DNA of 64,000 nt from Eurosta solidaginis (lineage: Eukaryota; Arthropoda; Insecta; Diptera; Tephritidae). The stretch is taken from positions 158,492,426-158,556,425 of the forward strand of contig NC_090323.1 of the NCBI RefSeq assembly GCF_040869045.1. Direction: 5' to 3'. This document shows, in pieces, positions 11,991 through 23,829 of this stretch (the first letter of the stretch is position 1; the number at the start of each line of letters is the position of its first letter). Under the pieces are notes generated by a model. It saw only the letters and a program-made list of their open reading frames with translations. It searched no databases and had not been told where the DNA came from. The translations under genes were made by a program, and so were the position numbers.

Positions 11991-12352
11991 CGGCCACCGT
12001 GGTGTGATGGTAGCGTGCTCCGCCTACCACACCGTATGCCCTGGGTTCACACCCCCGGCAAAGCAACATCAAAATTTTAGAAATAAGGTTTTTCAATTAG
12101 AAGAAAATTTTTTTAAGCGTGGCCGCCCCTCGGCAGTGTTTGGCAAGCGCTCCGGGTGTATTTCTGCCCTGAAAAGCTCTCAGTGAAAACTCACCTGCCT
12201 TGCAGATGCCGTTCGGAGTCGGCATAAAACATGTAGGTCCCGTCCGGCCAATTTGTAGGGAAAAGCAAGGGGAGCACGACGCAAATTGGAAGATAAGCTC
12301 GGCCTTAGATCTCTTCGGAGGTTATCGCGCCTTAGATTTTTTTTTATTTAAA
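11991..12352 (+). mobile_element. tRNA-derived SINE copy 2 (longest copy)
   Basis: The head GCCACCGTGGTGTGATGG, then TAGCGTGCTCCGCCTACCAC, has a box A-like start. GGGTTCACACCCC about 45 bp on is a box B-like element, as expected for an internal RNA polymerase III promoter. The body (AAAGCAACATCAAAATTTTA, GGCAAGCGCTCCGGGTGTA, GTCGGCATAAAACATGTAGG) leads to the shared tail GAGCACGACGCAAATTGGAA, AAGCTCGGCCTTAGATCTC, CGGAGGTTATCGCGCCTT and ends in a T run. This is the reference copy for the family in the window. Confidence 0.85.
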
Positions 12353-12504
12353 ATTTAGCAGTACTAATTTTCTGCGCAACAATAGGTGTAGATCAAGTTA
12401 CACACCTAGCAGTCCATATAAAGTATAAGTGCATATGTATCTATATGTAAAAAAACACAGCTTATATTTCATTTTATTTTGCTTGAAGAAGAAAACGTAA
12501 ATAT

Positions 12505-13049
12505 TGTAACGAATTTACTTGCAATTGCCCTTATTTGCAACCTTCTGCTAAGTTCGAATCACTAAACTGTTCAATAAATAACTCCAATATTTAATAATGC
12601 AAAATGGTGTTTATTCAAGTACTTTCAAAATAACACTTCTATTGCTCGACAGATAGCGTGCTTAATCGAAACTGATTATCGCGCCTCTACTGTTGCTGCT
12701 TTTATACTGTGTGATTTCCTCGTTGCATCTTCTAGGCGCTTCCAGAATTTATATAGTTACTGGTATATAATTATAACTACAGATGCACGTGTGTAGCTCT
12801 CATATGCGCGTGTATTTGTGAGCGACACTTCCACAATAACAATTCCATACTTTTGGGAGCATCTCAGATAAGATATCTGCATGTGTTTGTGCGTTGCTTC
12901 TCCGCTGCGTGTACGTACATATGTGTAGACATAATGATTGATTCGTTTATGTAGATATATAATGATTGATTTATGGATGTGCATACAAGTCACTCTTAGC
13001 ATCTGCTTTGAGATGACAGGTCCCCTTAGAGTTGCTAATATTCGTAAAA
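12505..13049 (-). mobile_element. Solo LTR of the Ty3-type family
   Basis: Read on the minus strand, this about 545-bp unit matches the LTRs at 44078 and 61379. It starts TTTTACGAATATTAGCAACT (TGTGACGAATACTAGCAACA in the other), has TATAAAAG at 12706-12699 and the AATAAA-like end region, and finishes in CGTTACA. No internal retrotransposon sequence is attached on either side, so it is a solo LTR, probably left by recombination between two LTRs. I could not confirm a target-site duplication. Confidence 0.8.
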
Positions 13050-13275
13050 TATGTAATTGTTTTTTATTGTGCTTAAAAAAACTTGTCCTTAACAAAAAGA
13101 AGTTTTTTAGTTAGTTCACAAATATTTGATTAAGAAAAAAATTCTACGAAAAAAATGCTTTGTTCTCTCATGAATTTGGCTGGAAATCCTTTTAAAGACA
13201 AAAATGTTTTTTGGAAAAAAATAATTTTTTCAATTTTGTTTTTTAAAAACACATGGTCAATTCTTATATTTTTAA

Positions 13276-15100
13276 AGTTCTTCGAAAAAGGCTTCCTAGG
13301 CCTATGGTGAAAATATAAACGCTTGCATGGCGGATTGCTGTTATTCACTTCTCATAGAGCTTTGTTGTCTTACAGTTACTCTATCGCCATATAGTTCCAC
13401 AAGTTTGCTTACGTTACATATTCATGTCTTCACTAATTTATCGCAGTATTTATCCATAGTTTTTTTAAAATTCATTGACTTGTTAAAATCGACCTATATG
13501 CATAAGTTAATAAAGAAATATTACATATTCAATCTAGCATCGGCATGTTTGTATAATACCAACCTATATTCAAAAATGTATGTGTATAAGTAAAGTGAAA
13601 TAAGTGAACCCTTCAACGTATCCGTTAGAGTAGACAAACCTTTGGTAGTTATAGAATTTTCTATATAAAAAAAAAAAGATCACTGAGGTGCAGCGCTCTC
13701 GCTTACAAGTGCTTTGAAGCATTTCGCAATACGCCAATGCACCCATGTACCAATCTAACAATTTAAAAATGTGCATGAATGATTGTAGTTTGCAATAAAA
13801 GATTCTCAATCTTTAACTAAATCGACTAATTGCATAACAAAGTAACATTTATACAAACGGATGGTAGGGCGAAGGCATAGCAATACTACAAACATACATA
13901 CATAGGTATAAATGTGCCTATTTCTATGCTTTTCAATATATTCCGCTTTTGAGTGGCTAAAGCTCCCAAATGTAGGAGTGGAAAAGAGGGTGGGCGAAGG
14001 TGAAGAGAAAAATGTTGCAAATATTACTTAAACATATAGAACAGAAAGGGAAAAGGGAGTGCAAAATGTGAATAAAAGCAAAATTATTTTAGTCGAACAA
14101 TTAAACCATCCAAAGTGAATACGCATAAGCACATAAACTTATGTATGGATGTGTAAATAATTTTTCAGGGGTTGCGAATAACAGTTATTGGCCAAAATCT
14201 ATGAATATTCTAAAATAAAGTAGCTTAATATTGTTGTACGGAGATTTAATCTAACTATCTTCACACAGAATGCTCCGATTTTAAAACGGGTTTTTGCATT
14301 TGAAAGCTTAGCTATGTGACCGACATTTTCAATATAATTTGAAGGTGGCAAATTGCCAAAATGTAGTGAAAAATCGTAAATGTTTGGTTTACACAGCTAT
14401 AAATTCAAATCGGATGGTTCGATTTTAATATTTCTCCTTTGCAGTAAAAATTGAAATATCTACCTTCGTTATGCAAAAAAAAAAAAAATGCATGATTCCC
14501 TTCTAATATAAGCAAAAAAGGCAGTGCGTTTGTCCGATGTGAACTGTGCGAGCAAACTTACTTTGAGTAGGACAGCGTCACAAACATACATACATACATG
14601 TTGAATTAGATCGAATGGTGAAAAAAGCCAGCATTAGCTAGCGTTATTTTACTTCGGGAGTACATTTATAGGTTTGTATGGATATATGTATGTATTTTCA
14701 TTTCATATGAGCTTGACATTATCGCTCATTTGCTGCAACGTCGTCATAACTCAAAAAACACAATTTTCCACAAAAGCCAATCAAAGATTTTAACTGCCAT
14801 ATGTTGCGCATATAAACGCATATTTTCATTTTTATAACACGTGCTAAATTTGTAACTGATCACGAAGATTTTTTTACACAATATAGATCATGATATTGGG
14901 TACGTTTATATGTTATTAACTCAAAAGTCATGTTTTTTGAGTTATGACGACGATGCAGCAAATGAGCGATATGTATGAACATTTTGATGCGAGTTGCCAA
15001 GTTAAAGCAACATAAGTAGTTAAGAATGCATGCATCTCTTGAAAAATACTCTTTCGTTAAAAATTTTAAACATTTCGTTAAAATTCTCAATCAATATTTT
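13276..15100. other. Repeat-poor intronic interval
   Basis: I see no gene and no known transposon ends except the small inverted repeat described separately. It contains short microsatellites (ACATACATAC near 13890 and 14585). As one of the few intervals not obviously made of repeats, it is a candidate for unique intronic and regulatory sequence. Confidence 0.45.
14721..14970. mobile_element. Candidate MITE with 40-bp terminal inverted repeats
   Basis: The arms 14721-14760 and 14931-14970 are reverse complements over 40 bp with a single mismatch. Each starts ATCGCTCATTTGCTGC and includes GTCGTCATAACTCAAAAAAC. The 170-bp spacer is AT-rich and has no open frame. The near-perfect arms suggest a recent miniature element, although I cannot identify a target-site duplication. 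Confidence 0.55.
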
Positions 15101-18100
15101 TATACTCAGTTGAGCAGAGCTCACAGAGTATATTAAGTTTGATTGGATAACGGTTGGTTGTACATATATAAAGGAATCGAGATAGATATAGACTTCCATA
15201 TATCAAAATAATCAGGATCCAAAAAAAATTTGATTGAGCCATGTCCGTCCGTCCGTCCGTCCGTCCGTTAACACGATAACTTGAGTAAATTTTGAGTTAT
15301 CTTGATGAAATTTGGTATGTAGGTTGAACTTATGACGCAGAATAGGAAATTAGTAAAATTTTGGACAATGGGCGTGGCACCGACCACTTTTAAAAGGAGG
15401 TAATTTAAAAGTTTTGCAAGCTGTAATTTGTCAGTCGTTGAAGATATTATGATGAAATTTGGCAGGGACGTTACTCCTATTACTACATGTACGCCTAATA
15501 AAAATTAGCAAAATCGGAGAAGGACCACGCCCACTTTAAAAAAAAAATTTTTTTTTAAGTAAAATTTTAACAAAAAATTTAATATCTTTACAGTATATAA
15601 GCAAATTATGTCAACATTCAACTCCAGTAATGATATGGTGCAACAAAATACAAAAATAAAAGAAAATTTCAAAATGGGCGTGACTCCGCCCTTTTTCATT
15701 TAATTTGTCTAGGATACTTTTAACGCCATAAGTCGAAAAAAATTAACAAATCCTTTTGAAATTTGCTAGGGGCATAGATTTTATGATGTTAACTGTTTTC
15801 TGTGAAAACGGGCGAAATCGGATGATGCCACGCTCAGTTTTTATATACAGTCGTTCGTTTGTCCTTCCGCATGGCCGTTAACACGATAACTTGAGCAAAA
15901 ATCGACATATCTTTAATGAACTTAGTTCACGTACTTACTTGAACTCACTTTATCTTGGTATGAAAAATGAATGAAATCCGACAATGACCACGCCAACTTT
16001 TTCGATATCGAAAATTACGAAAAATGAAAAATTGCCATAATTCTCTACCAAATACGAAAAAAGTGATGAAACATGGTGAGGTAATTTGATTGGTTTATTG
16101 ACGCGAAATATACCTTTAGAAAAAACTTTATAAAATGGTTGTGGCACCTACCATATTAAGTAGAAGAAAATGAAAAAATTCTGCAGGGCGAAATAAAAAA
16201 CCCTTAAAATCTTGACAGGTATTACATATATAAATAAATTAGCGGTATCCAACAGATGAAGTTCTAGGTCACCCTGGTCCACATTTTGGTCGATATCTGG
16301 AAAACGCCTTCACATATACAACTACCACCACTCCCTTTTAAAACTCTCATTAATACCTTTAATTTGATACCCATATCGTACAAACAAAGTCTAGAGTCAC
16401 CCCTGGTCCACCTTTATGGCGATATATCGAAAAGGCGAACACCTATAGAACGAAGGCCCACTCCCTTTTAAAAATACTCATTAACACCTTTCACTTGATA
16501 CCCATATCGTACAAACAAAGTCTAGAGTTACCCCTGGTCCACCTTTATTGCGATACCTCGAAAAGGCGTCCACCTATAGGACTATGGCCCCCTCCCTTTT
16601 AAAATACTCATTAACACCTTTCGTTTGATACCCATATTGCACAAACGAATTCTAGAGTCACCCCTGATCCACCTTTATGGCGGTATCTCGAAACGGCGTC
16701 CACCTATGGAACTAAGGATTACTCCCTTTTAAAATACTCATTAACACCTTTCTTTTGATACCCATATTGTACAAACAAATTGTAGGGTCACCCCTGCTCC
16801 ACCTTTATGGCGATATCTCGAAACGGCGTCCACCTATGGAACTAAGGATTACTCCCTTTTAAAATACTCATTAACACCTTTCTTTTGATATCCATATTGT
16901 ACAAACAAATTATAGGGTCACCCCTGGTCCACCTTTATGGCGATATCTCGAAAATGCGACCACCTATACAACAACCACCACTCCCTTTTAAAACCCTAAT
17001 TAATACCTTTAATTTGATACCCATATCATAAAAACACATTCTAGAGTCACCCCTGGTCCACCTTTATGGCGATATTTCGAAACGGCGTCCACCTATAGAA
17101 CTAAGGTCCACTCCCTTTTAAAATACTCATTAACACCTTTCGTTTGATGCCCATATTGTACAAACAAATTCTAGGGTCACCCCTGGTCCACCTTTATGGC
17201 GATGTCTCGAAACGGCGTCCACCTATGGAACTAAGGATTACTCCCTTTTAAAATACTCATTAACACCTTTCTTTTGATACCCATATTGTACAAACAAATT
17301 CTAGGGTCACCCCTGGTCCACCTTTATGCCGATATCTCGAAACGGCGTCCACCTATGGAACTAAGGATTACTCGCTTTTAAAATACTCATTAACACCTTT
17401 CGTTTGATGCCCATATTGTACAAACAAATTCTAGGGTCACCCCTGGTCCACCTTTATGGCGATGTCTCGAAACGGCGTCCACCTATGGAACTAAGGATTA
17501 CTCCCTTTTAAAGTACTCATTAACACCTTTCTTTTGATACCCATATTGTACAAACAAATTGTAGGGTCACCCCTGCTCCACCTTTATGGCGATATTTCGA
17601 AACGGCGTCCACCTATAGAACTAAGGCCCACTCCCTTTTAAAATACTCATTAACACCATTCGTTTGATGCCCATATTGTACAGACAAATTCTAGGGTCAC
17701 CCCTGGTCCACCTTTGTGGCGATATATCGAAACGGCGTCCACATTATGGAACTAAGGATTACTCCCTTTTAAAATACTCATTAACACCTTTCTTTTGATA
17801 CCCATATTGTACAAAAAAATTCTAGGGTCACCCCTGGTCTACCTTTATGGCGATATCTCGAAACGGAACTAAGGATTACTCCCTTTTAAAATACTCATTA
17901 ACACCTTTCATTTGATACCCATATCGTCAAACGCATTCTAGAGTCAACCCTGATCCACCTTTATGGCTATGTCCCTAAATGGCGTCCACCTATAGAACTA
18001 TGACCCACTCCCTCATAAAATACTCTTTAATGACTTTCATTTGATACACATGTCATACAAACACATTCCAGGGTTTCCCTCGGTTCATTTTCCTACATGG

Positions 18101-18183
18101 TTATTTTCCCTTATGTTGTCACCATAGCTCTCAACTGAGTATGTAATGTTCGGTTACACTCGAACTTAACCTTCCTTACTTGT
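15101..18183 (-). mobile_element. Abundant non-coding repeat family, copy B
   Basis: This is a complete copy in reverse orientation. It runs from TATACTCAGTTGAGCAGAGC at the left, through a (CCGT)n microsatellite (about 15245-15268), the core with CCACGCCC boxes, and a large minisatellite. At the right it reaches the hairpin (GTTCGGTTACACTCGAAC, slightly mutated) and CTTCCTTACTTGT. Both ends match copies C and D, which defines the element boundaries. No coding frame is intact, and short open frames in the core are shared only because the sequence is repeated. Confidence 0.85.
16262..18080 (-). repeat. Minisatellite of copy B
   Basis: About 14 units of roughly 110-130 bp are the reverse complement of the copy A unit. 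They are recognised by ACTCCCTTTTAAAATACTCA, TTAACACCTTTC, GATACCCATATTGTACAAAC and GGGTCACCCCTGGTCCACCT. Units with 'GGATTACTCCC' instead of 'GGCCCACTCCC' form a subfamily between 16700 and 17880, evidence of local unit amplification. Confidence 0.9.
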
Positions 18184-18280
18184 TTTTGGTATGTTTTTGT
18201 GTTGTGCATTAAGGAGATTTAATCTATCTATCACTATATATATTTGTATGCAGCTTATGGACGCCGAAACCACTCCGCCG

Positions 18281-19416
18281 CACAGTGTTTCGTGTAGAAC
18301 AAGCTAGCTGGACAAAATTATTTTATGAGATTTTCCGTTTCATATGCAGTCATTTATTACAACTACGTAATTTTTTTCAGCCATATGTCCTTTTTTTTAA
18401 TTTTTTTTCCAAAATTTTACTTCATATGCATACATTTGCTTATTTCGTAACAGTAACTTTTCCGACAGGGTGAATAATTGATGATTGTTTTGCTGCCATC
18501 TTAAGTGTCGTTGATCGTTCTGATTTGTTATCAGTTGTGCAGTATTTATATTACATTCAGGTATTTGCGTAGATGATACCAAATGCGGTTGTTTTGTGTA
18601 GCGTTCCTGTGTGGTTATATCTGCATTAGGATTGCTTTGTATGTACCTGTTTTTATGCCTTGGAGACTGGTGCGGTTGATTGTGGCAGGTTGAAGTCAGT
18701 GACCTTCGCCTTTTTGCTTTTGGTGGGCTCTTGTTGACCTTGCGCGTTTATTTTTGTGTGTTTTATGGCTACGTGTTTGTTCCCTGTACCTGGGAATTGG
18801 CTTTGCCGTTTGCAGATCAGCTTTAAAGGTTCAAATATCTCGTCGGAGCCGGTACGTACATACATCCCATTTTATATGTATAGATAACTATATCTACAAA
18901 AAAAAAAAATTTAAAAAGATGTGCAAAGAATTCGCAATGGGCTTTTCTTTCGACTATTAGAGAATACTTGCGACTATAACATATGTAAAATTTAGCCCGG
19001 ATGTCCGCGGATGTATGTAACTTTTTTGTCCCTAAAGTGAAAAATATAGAGAAAAAATACCTTTTCTTCTTAATAACGGAATGTTAAATATATTGAAAAT
19101 AGTCTAATTGCGAAAGAATTACTATTAAAAAATTTTACTTACCTGCGAGCTTAGAATCCATCAAAAAAATTATATAAAAGTGTTCATTTAAAAGGAATAT
19201 GAAGCTTAATATTCAACAAGAATTTCGCAAATTAATCAATGCATTTTACGGCCACTCCTGCCTTCTTACTTCAATTACTCAATATATATGAGCCAAAATA
19301 TCAAAAAAAGCAAAAATCCTGTTATTTTGTTTGTTTTCTTTCATTTCTCATTACACTTTTCTTGGAATAAGAACTTTGTTTTTGTCCGGCTAGCTTGTTC
19401 TACACGAAACACTGTG
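18281..19416. mobile_element. Transib-like non-autonomous DNA transposon
   Basis: The 37-bp terminal inverted repeats at 18281-18317 and 19380-19416 differ at one position and both start CACAGTGTTTCGTGTAGAAC. The first seven bases, CACAGTG, are the heptamer typical of Transib-type ends and of V(D)J recombination signals. The flanks CGCCG (18276-18280) and CACCG (19417-19421) fit a 5-bp GC-rich target duplication with one change, as known for Transib. The 1.06-kb interior has no transposase frame, so the element would depend on an enzyme from elsewhere. Assignment to Transib rests on termini only. Confidence 0.65.
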
Positions 19417-19421
19417 CACCG

Positions 19422-19914
19422 ATTTGGTTAAAATTTGCAGGGTCGCTTCACAACAACCTACAACCTGAAGTTTCTTTGCAGTAAGTTGACCAAGGGCCGA
19501 TTTATTCGAATAAATTCTATTCACGGTTTGATTTGCCTGAAATTTGGTATATAGGTAACCCTCTGCCTAGATTAGTATTTACCACACGTTTTTTCCGGGA
19601 AATGGATCAGGGACCGACTGGAACTGGGAATTGGGTTGGGCTGGGACTGGAACTGGGACTGGGAAGAGGGATTTAGAAGAATAAGAAGAGCTAGGGATGA
19701 GAAAAGAGCGAAGTAGAAAGGGACTGAGAAAGAGATAGAGTTAGACAAAGATAGAGAGATAGGGATAGATGGAGCGGAAAATAAGTGAGTGAAAATACGT
19801 AGACCGAGAAAGTGAAAAGGGAGAGAGGGGAGGGAGAGTAAGAGGTAGACACTTTTTAAAACTTTTGCAAATAGATCAAAGTTAATGCAGAATAATGCCC
19901 GCCGGCTCAGCTAG
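19422..19914 (+). mobile_element. Helitron-like element, 3' part
   Basis: The interval ends GCCCGCCGGCTCAGCTAG, followed by TTT, and has the same purine-rich stretch (GAGAAAGAGATAGAGTTAGA) and end as the better copy at 31900-32948. CTAG at the 3' boundary fits the CTRR ending of Helitrons. The left limit is uncertain because it abuts the Transib-like element. It is non-coding. Confidence 0.5.
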
Positions 19915-22030
19915 TTTAAAATAAAAAAAAAACATACAGAAGGACATACATAAGAAGTAAACCAAAGCGTCAATAATTCGCTGGGAAATCAGTAATATTT
20001 TTTCAAATTTTGAAATTAATTTTTTGGGTCTTCTGTAACTTTTTGAGTTTTTAGTTTGGCCCATGGTTCAACTATATGGTTGGCTCATTTCTACAGCAAC
20101 AACATACCTTTGTTTAGATTGTCAAAATCTGTGTATTGGTATTTGAGCGAATGGAATGGAGAGACAACATTAAACTTTGCAATTCTTGTGTGTTGTGGGA
20201 AAATAATGCGCTAAATTAGATGCAGTTACTAAAAAAATAACTTAAAGTGAAACAATATTTTAATTACAAATTTACCACCACGGCAGTTAATAATTAACAA
20301 TTTGTTGGTTGCGTTTTGCGTTTCCTTTTTTTTTTGTACAATCCCTATGCCAGTGAAATGAAAAAAATAAAATCCTGGGAACTTAAAAATATTTATTTAA
20401 ATTTTTTTTTAACAATAATAATTTTTTGAGTTTTTTCATAAATTTTTCGGAGATATTTATTTCGCTCGAAACAAATAATTTTTAAGTTTCTTTATTTCTC
20501 AAGGAAAATAGTAATAGTTTTTTTATTTATTTTATTCTCCTGGAAAATAAAAATGATTTTTTGAACGTTTTTGATACATTTTTTTAGTTTTATTTTCCTC
20601 GCTGGGAGAGTAAAACAATTTCCGAGTTTTAAAATTTTTTGAAGCGAATTAAAAAAAACTTTTATATTCCAAACGATATAAAAAACTGGTAAAATAACTT
20701 TTATCTCCCGAACGAAATAAAAAATTTAAAGAAAATAATTATGAAAAAGCGATTTTTACAATACAACTTCTAATCGTTACGAATCCTGTTATTTATTGCT
20801 TTTTATTTTGTCATCCATACATACATACATACAAACAAACATATTTACATACATATGCATGATTATGACGTCTCGTGTAACGCCCTAATCACTTAACTAC
20901 GTATGCAATTGCAAAATGAAATAGCGGAAGTAGCGCACACAATATAAAGAATAAGAAAAAAATACAACAAACAGAAATATTAAAAAAGAGGCCACAACTA
21001 GAGCCCAAGCAGAAATCAAGCAGCTAGCAGCTAGCAAAGGCTTGTACAGTTCAAGATTCATCGAGAGCGCTGGCACCTCTTCAAATGTTATTTACATATT
21101 AGCAAATAAAATTGGTAGTTACATTACTCTAACACACATATACACACATACATACACATATACAACAAACTGAGCACAAATCCATATTTAAATATGTTAG
21201 TATGCATATATTAACAATTATGACGTCATAAATGTGTGTATGTATATGGTATGGAATGCATTAATAACAAACATTGTCTACCTATCTTTCTTTGAGAGTA
21301 TTGCACACATACCCACACACTTGCACTCACACAATGAATATGTATTTATTAAGTGGTTTAATGACAAAGATAAAGGCAAGCACAAACCACTTGTAAGTAT
21401 GTATGAAAATTAGTTATATGTTAAATAATTGCTTCATTATGCTGCTGCTTTTACTATATTGTTGCTGATTGTTAGAATAACTTTACTCTATGCATGAATG
21501 TTATGTTTCGGAAAATCATTTATATTTATGCATTGAGTGCATGTGCAATAAAAAACAATGAAATAGTTACCCATACGCCCAGTTGGCCACTAGAGAAAAA
21601 GTAAGGAAAATAAAGTTGAAATTCTTGTATTCATAGTTAAAATATTAGTAATACTATTCTTAAGGAATCAGCAATGGGTACATTGCACTAAAACGTTTCA
21701 TCTATCACTTAGCCTTAAATGATAGAGACAATAACTTGTGTGTTTTTGATCAGAGTTTGGGGGACCAGTTGGGTATTATTTGGATATCGATTCAGACCTG
21801 TTCCTGAAATAAAATTATTACGTCACTGTTGTTTTTGCGAATTTAAACGATGTAATCATTGATGAATTCTAGAACATTCTAAAACACCGATGCGGCACAT
21901 CTTTCTGTAATGCATACACACACGTATATATTGGAAAAACTTCTCGCGAAAACGATTAACTCGTCAAATATTCGAACCCAAGAATAGTCGAATATAATGA
22001 AAAATTGAAAAAATTAACAAATTAGTATTA
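19915..22030. other. AT-rich intronic interval, partly repeat-poor
   Basis: A loose run of AAAATAAAAAT/TTTTTGAGTTTTT words occupies 20330-20750. After that come ACAT microsatellites (20815-20860, 21135-21180) and mostly non-repetitive sequence. It includes a palindromic TGACGTCA at 21221-21228. I see no gene. Confidence 0.45.
21221..21228. promoter_or_regulatory. Candidate CRE palindrome
   Basis: TGACGTCA is a perfect cAMP-response-element palindrome in a repeat-poor part of the presumed bab intron, flanked by TTAACAATTA and TAAATGTG. A second half-site, TGACGTCT, lies near 20867. The function is inferred from the motif only, and an 8-bp match can arise by chance in 64 kb. Confidence 0.2.
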
Positions 22031-22478
22031 AAATTATTGTTATATTATAGCATGTGGTGTCGTACATAACATCAATTAAGGCTATATTTATATGTGTATC
22101 TTCTATTATCTCGCAATGTCAAAGATATAGAATAACATTCTAATTTGCTATTTCTTTGGAAACCAGCCGATCGAAATTTAACATTTTCGACATTAAATCA
22201 TACATCATATGATGTAATGTGGGATATCATCAACTGAGTCTATATTTATATATCTTTTACTGTCTCGCAATTTCGAAGATGTATAATGACATCCTTTTTC
22301 ACATGCATATGTTCTAATATCTCGCAAAGTCAATAATATATCGACAATAAATCACAACATACCCCACGACATGCTGTAATGACACATGTATAGAATCTTA
22401 ACACATCACTTGAGGGTATATATGTATATCTTCTATCTCTAAATGTCAAAAATACTAATGATACCCTATAGACATTAA

Positions 22479-23829
22479 TGCCTCTATTACGGTATACAAC
22501 TCAACTTAGTTGGGTTGTAATTAAAACAACTCAACTTTCAGACAACTAAACTCCTGTTTGGTATTACGAATTACAACTTATTTCAGTTGAAGTTGAATTG
22601 GTGCTGCCAACGTAGGAAAGTTATGATTTGACAGATAAATGAACAGCTGATGAATTTGTGGCGGAAATTTAAGCATTTGCAAAAGTGATTTTGTTATTAA
22701 AAGATATTATATGATACGAAATCTATTAGAATATTATTGGAACTACTTAGCACTAAGTAAGAAAATGTTTAATTGACAAATGATGAGCTTCAAATGAAGT
22801 TATTTTGCAGATTTGGAAGGAAGCATTTTGCTCATTACTAAACACAATTAAGGAGCATTTCCGCAAAAGCGCTCCAGGGAAGGCTTTATCCCTATTTTAA
22901 AATTATTACACTCAGATTCCTTGTTGATATGGCAGCTAATGCTGTGGAAATGATTTTGGTGTTGGACTGGTTTTAGATATTATTGAGAAGCATATTTGTG
23001 CGAAGTGGATTAAATCCCAAACAGCAAAAATTGTATTTTACTCTTAAACAGGATTTCCAGGAGTAGTGGGTAGTATCGCTGGGACTCATGTTCGCATAAT
23101 TTCACCTATTTTGTCTGCATCCGAAATGGGGCCAGCCTCATCCAACTTCGGAATGTTGCTCCATAAAGTCAAAAAGTTATTCCATGTAATCCTTCGTTTA
23201 AACGTTGTTTTTTCTATAAATGTGTACAAAATTGTTGATTATTGTTTGATTAAAAAAGGTTTAACTACCGGCTTTAAATTTTTTGTTTTTATTCAGCAAC
23301 GTTTTATGAAACCGTGCACCATCTAACTCTTATCAAAGGTGAACATCTTTCTGCGTTGGTGGCCTTCGGCCGCGGATTGTAAAATAACCCTGGGTTGATC
23401 CAACGCCTTTCTATATTAGTGTGTACAAAAAACCCTGCAAAATACAACACCCACATGAAAATTTGAACCGAAATGATATGACAGAAATTAAATACAAATA
23501 CAAATTCCAAAATCGGAGGTCGAAACGTGTCTTTTGATACCAACTTTGAAAATTTTTGTTAAAAATTAGGTGGTGAGCCGTCTTCTAAAGCGTAAAATTT
23601 TTTCAAAACAACTGCGAAATTGTATGAGACAACTGCCAGTAATCAGTTGTAAGATTCTGACGTCTTTGACAACTACACCAACACAAGGTTGTAAACGGTA
23701 ATGCCACAAAAAGTTGTTAGACTAGACAACTCAACCGACATTTTTTTGACAGGTTGAGTTGTAATCTGTAATACCAATTTGCGAAATTTCAACCCAACCA
23801 GAGTTGAGTTGTAAACGGTAATAGGGGCA
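22479..23829 (+). mobile_element. PIF/Harbinger DNA transposon with TAA target duplication
   Basis: The ends are inverted: TGCCTCTATTAC...ACAACTCAACT at the left and AGTTGAGTTGT...GTAATAGGGGCA at the right. TAA flanks both sides (22476-22478 and 23830-23832), matching the 3-bp TWA duplication of this superfamily. Removing the element with one TAA restores GACATTAAATC, the sequence seen in intact units of the surrounding satellite. Subterminal AGTTGAGTTGTAA words are repeated near both ends. Confidence 0.85.
23040..23345 (+). pseudogene. Harbinger transposase remnant
   Basis: A short frame contains GFPGVVGSIAGTHVRIISP, which matches the first catalytic block of HARBI1-type DDE nucleases, normally G-x-I-D-G-T-H. 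Here the catalytic Asp position is Ala, and stop codons lie before and after. A later stretch (about 23290-23340) resembles another conserved block, but the frame is lost. It is inactive. Residues upstream of 23040 cannot be followed. Confidence 0.65.

Larger units (their letters stand above)
9560..13275. repeat. Old AT-rich tandem array, interrupted
   Basis: Between 9560 and 11275, and again at 13055-13275, the sequence repeats a loose unit of about 70-80 bp. The unit contains TTTTTATTGTGTT, CATATGAATTTG, TCAAAAATCTTT and CTTAAAGAAAAAA in that order. Copies are highly diverged. The middle (11290-13050) is occupied by a fold-back element, a SINE and a solo LTR, after which the same words resume. 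This indicates an ancient array later used as an insertion target. Confidence 0.65.

Noticed and set aside
11991..12060. Possible tRNA gene at the head of the SINE
   Set aside because: The head is tRNA-like but continues into a SINE body with a family tail, recurs as at least five heads, and has imperfect box A and box B. It is a tRNA-derived SINE, not a gene.
12501..13053. Target-site duplication for the solo LTR
   Set aside because: The flanks ATAT and TATG overlap only partly, and the LTR edge itself is mutated, so I do not claim a duplication.
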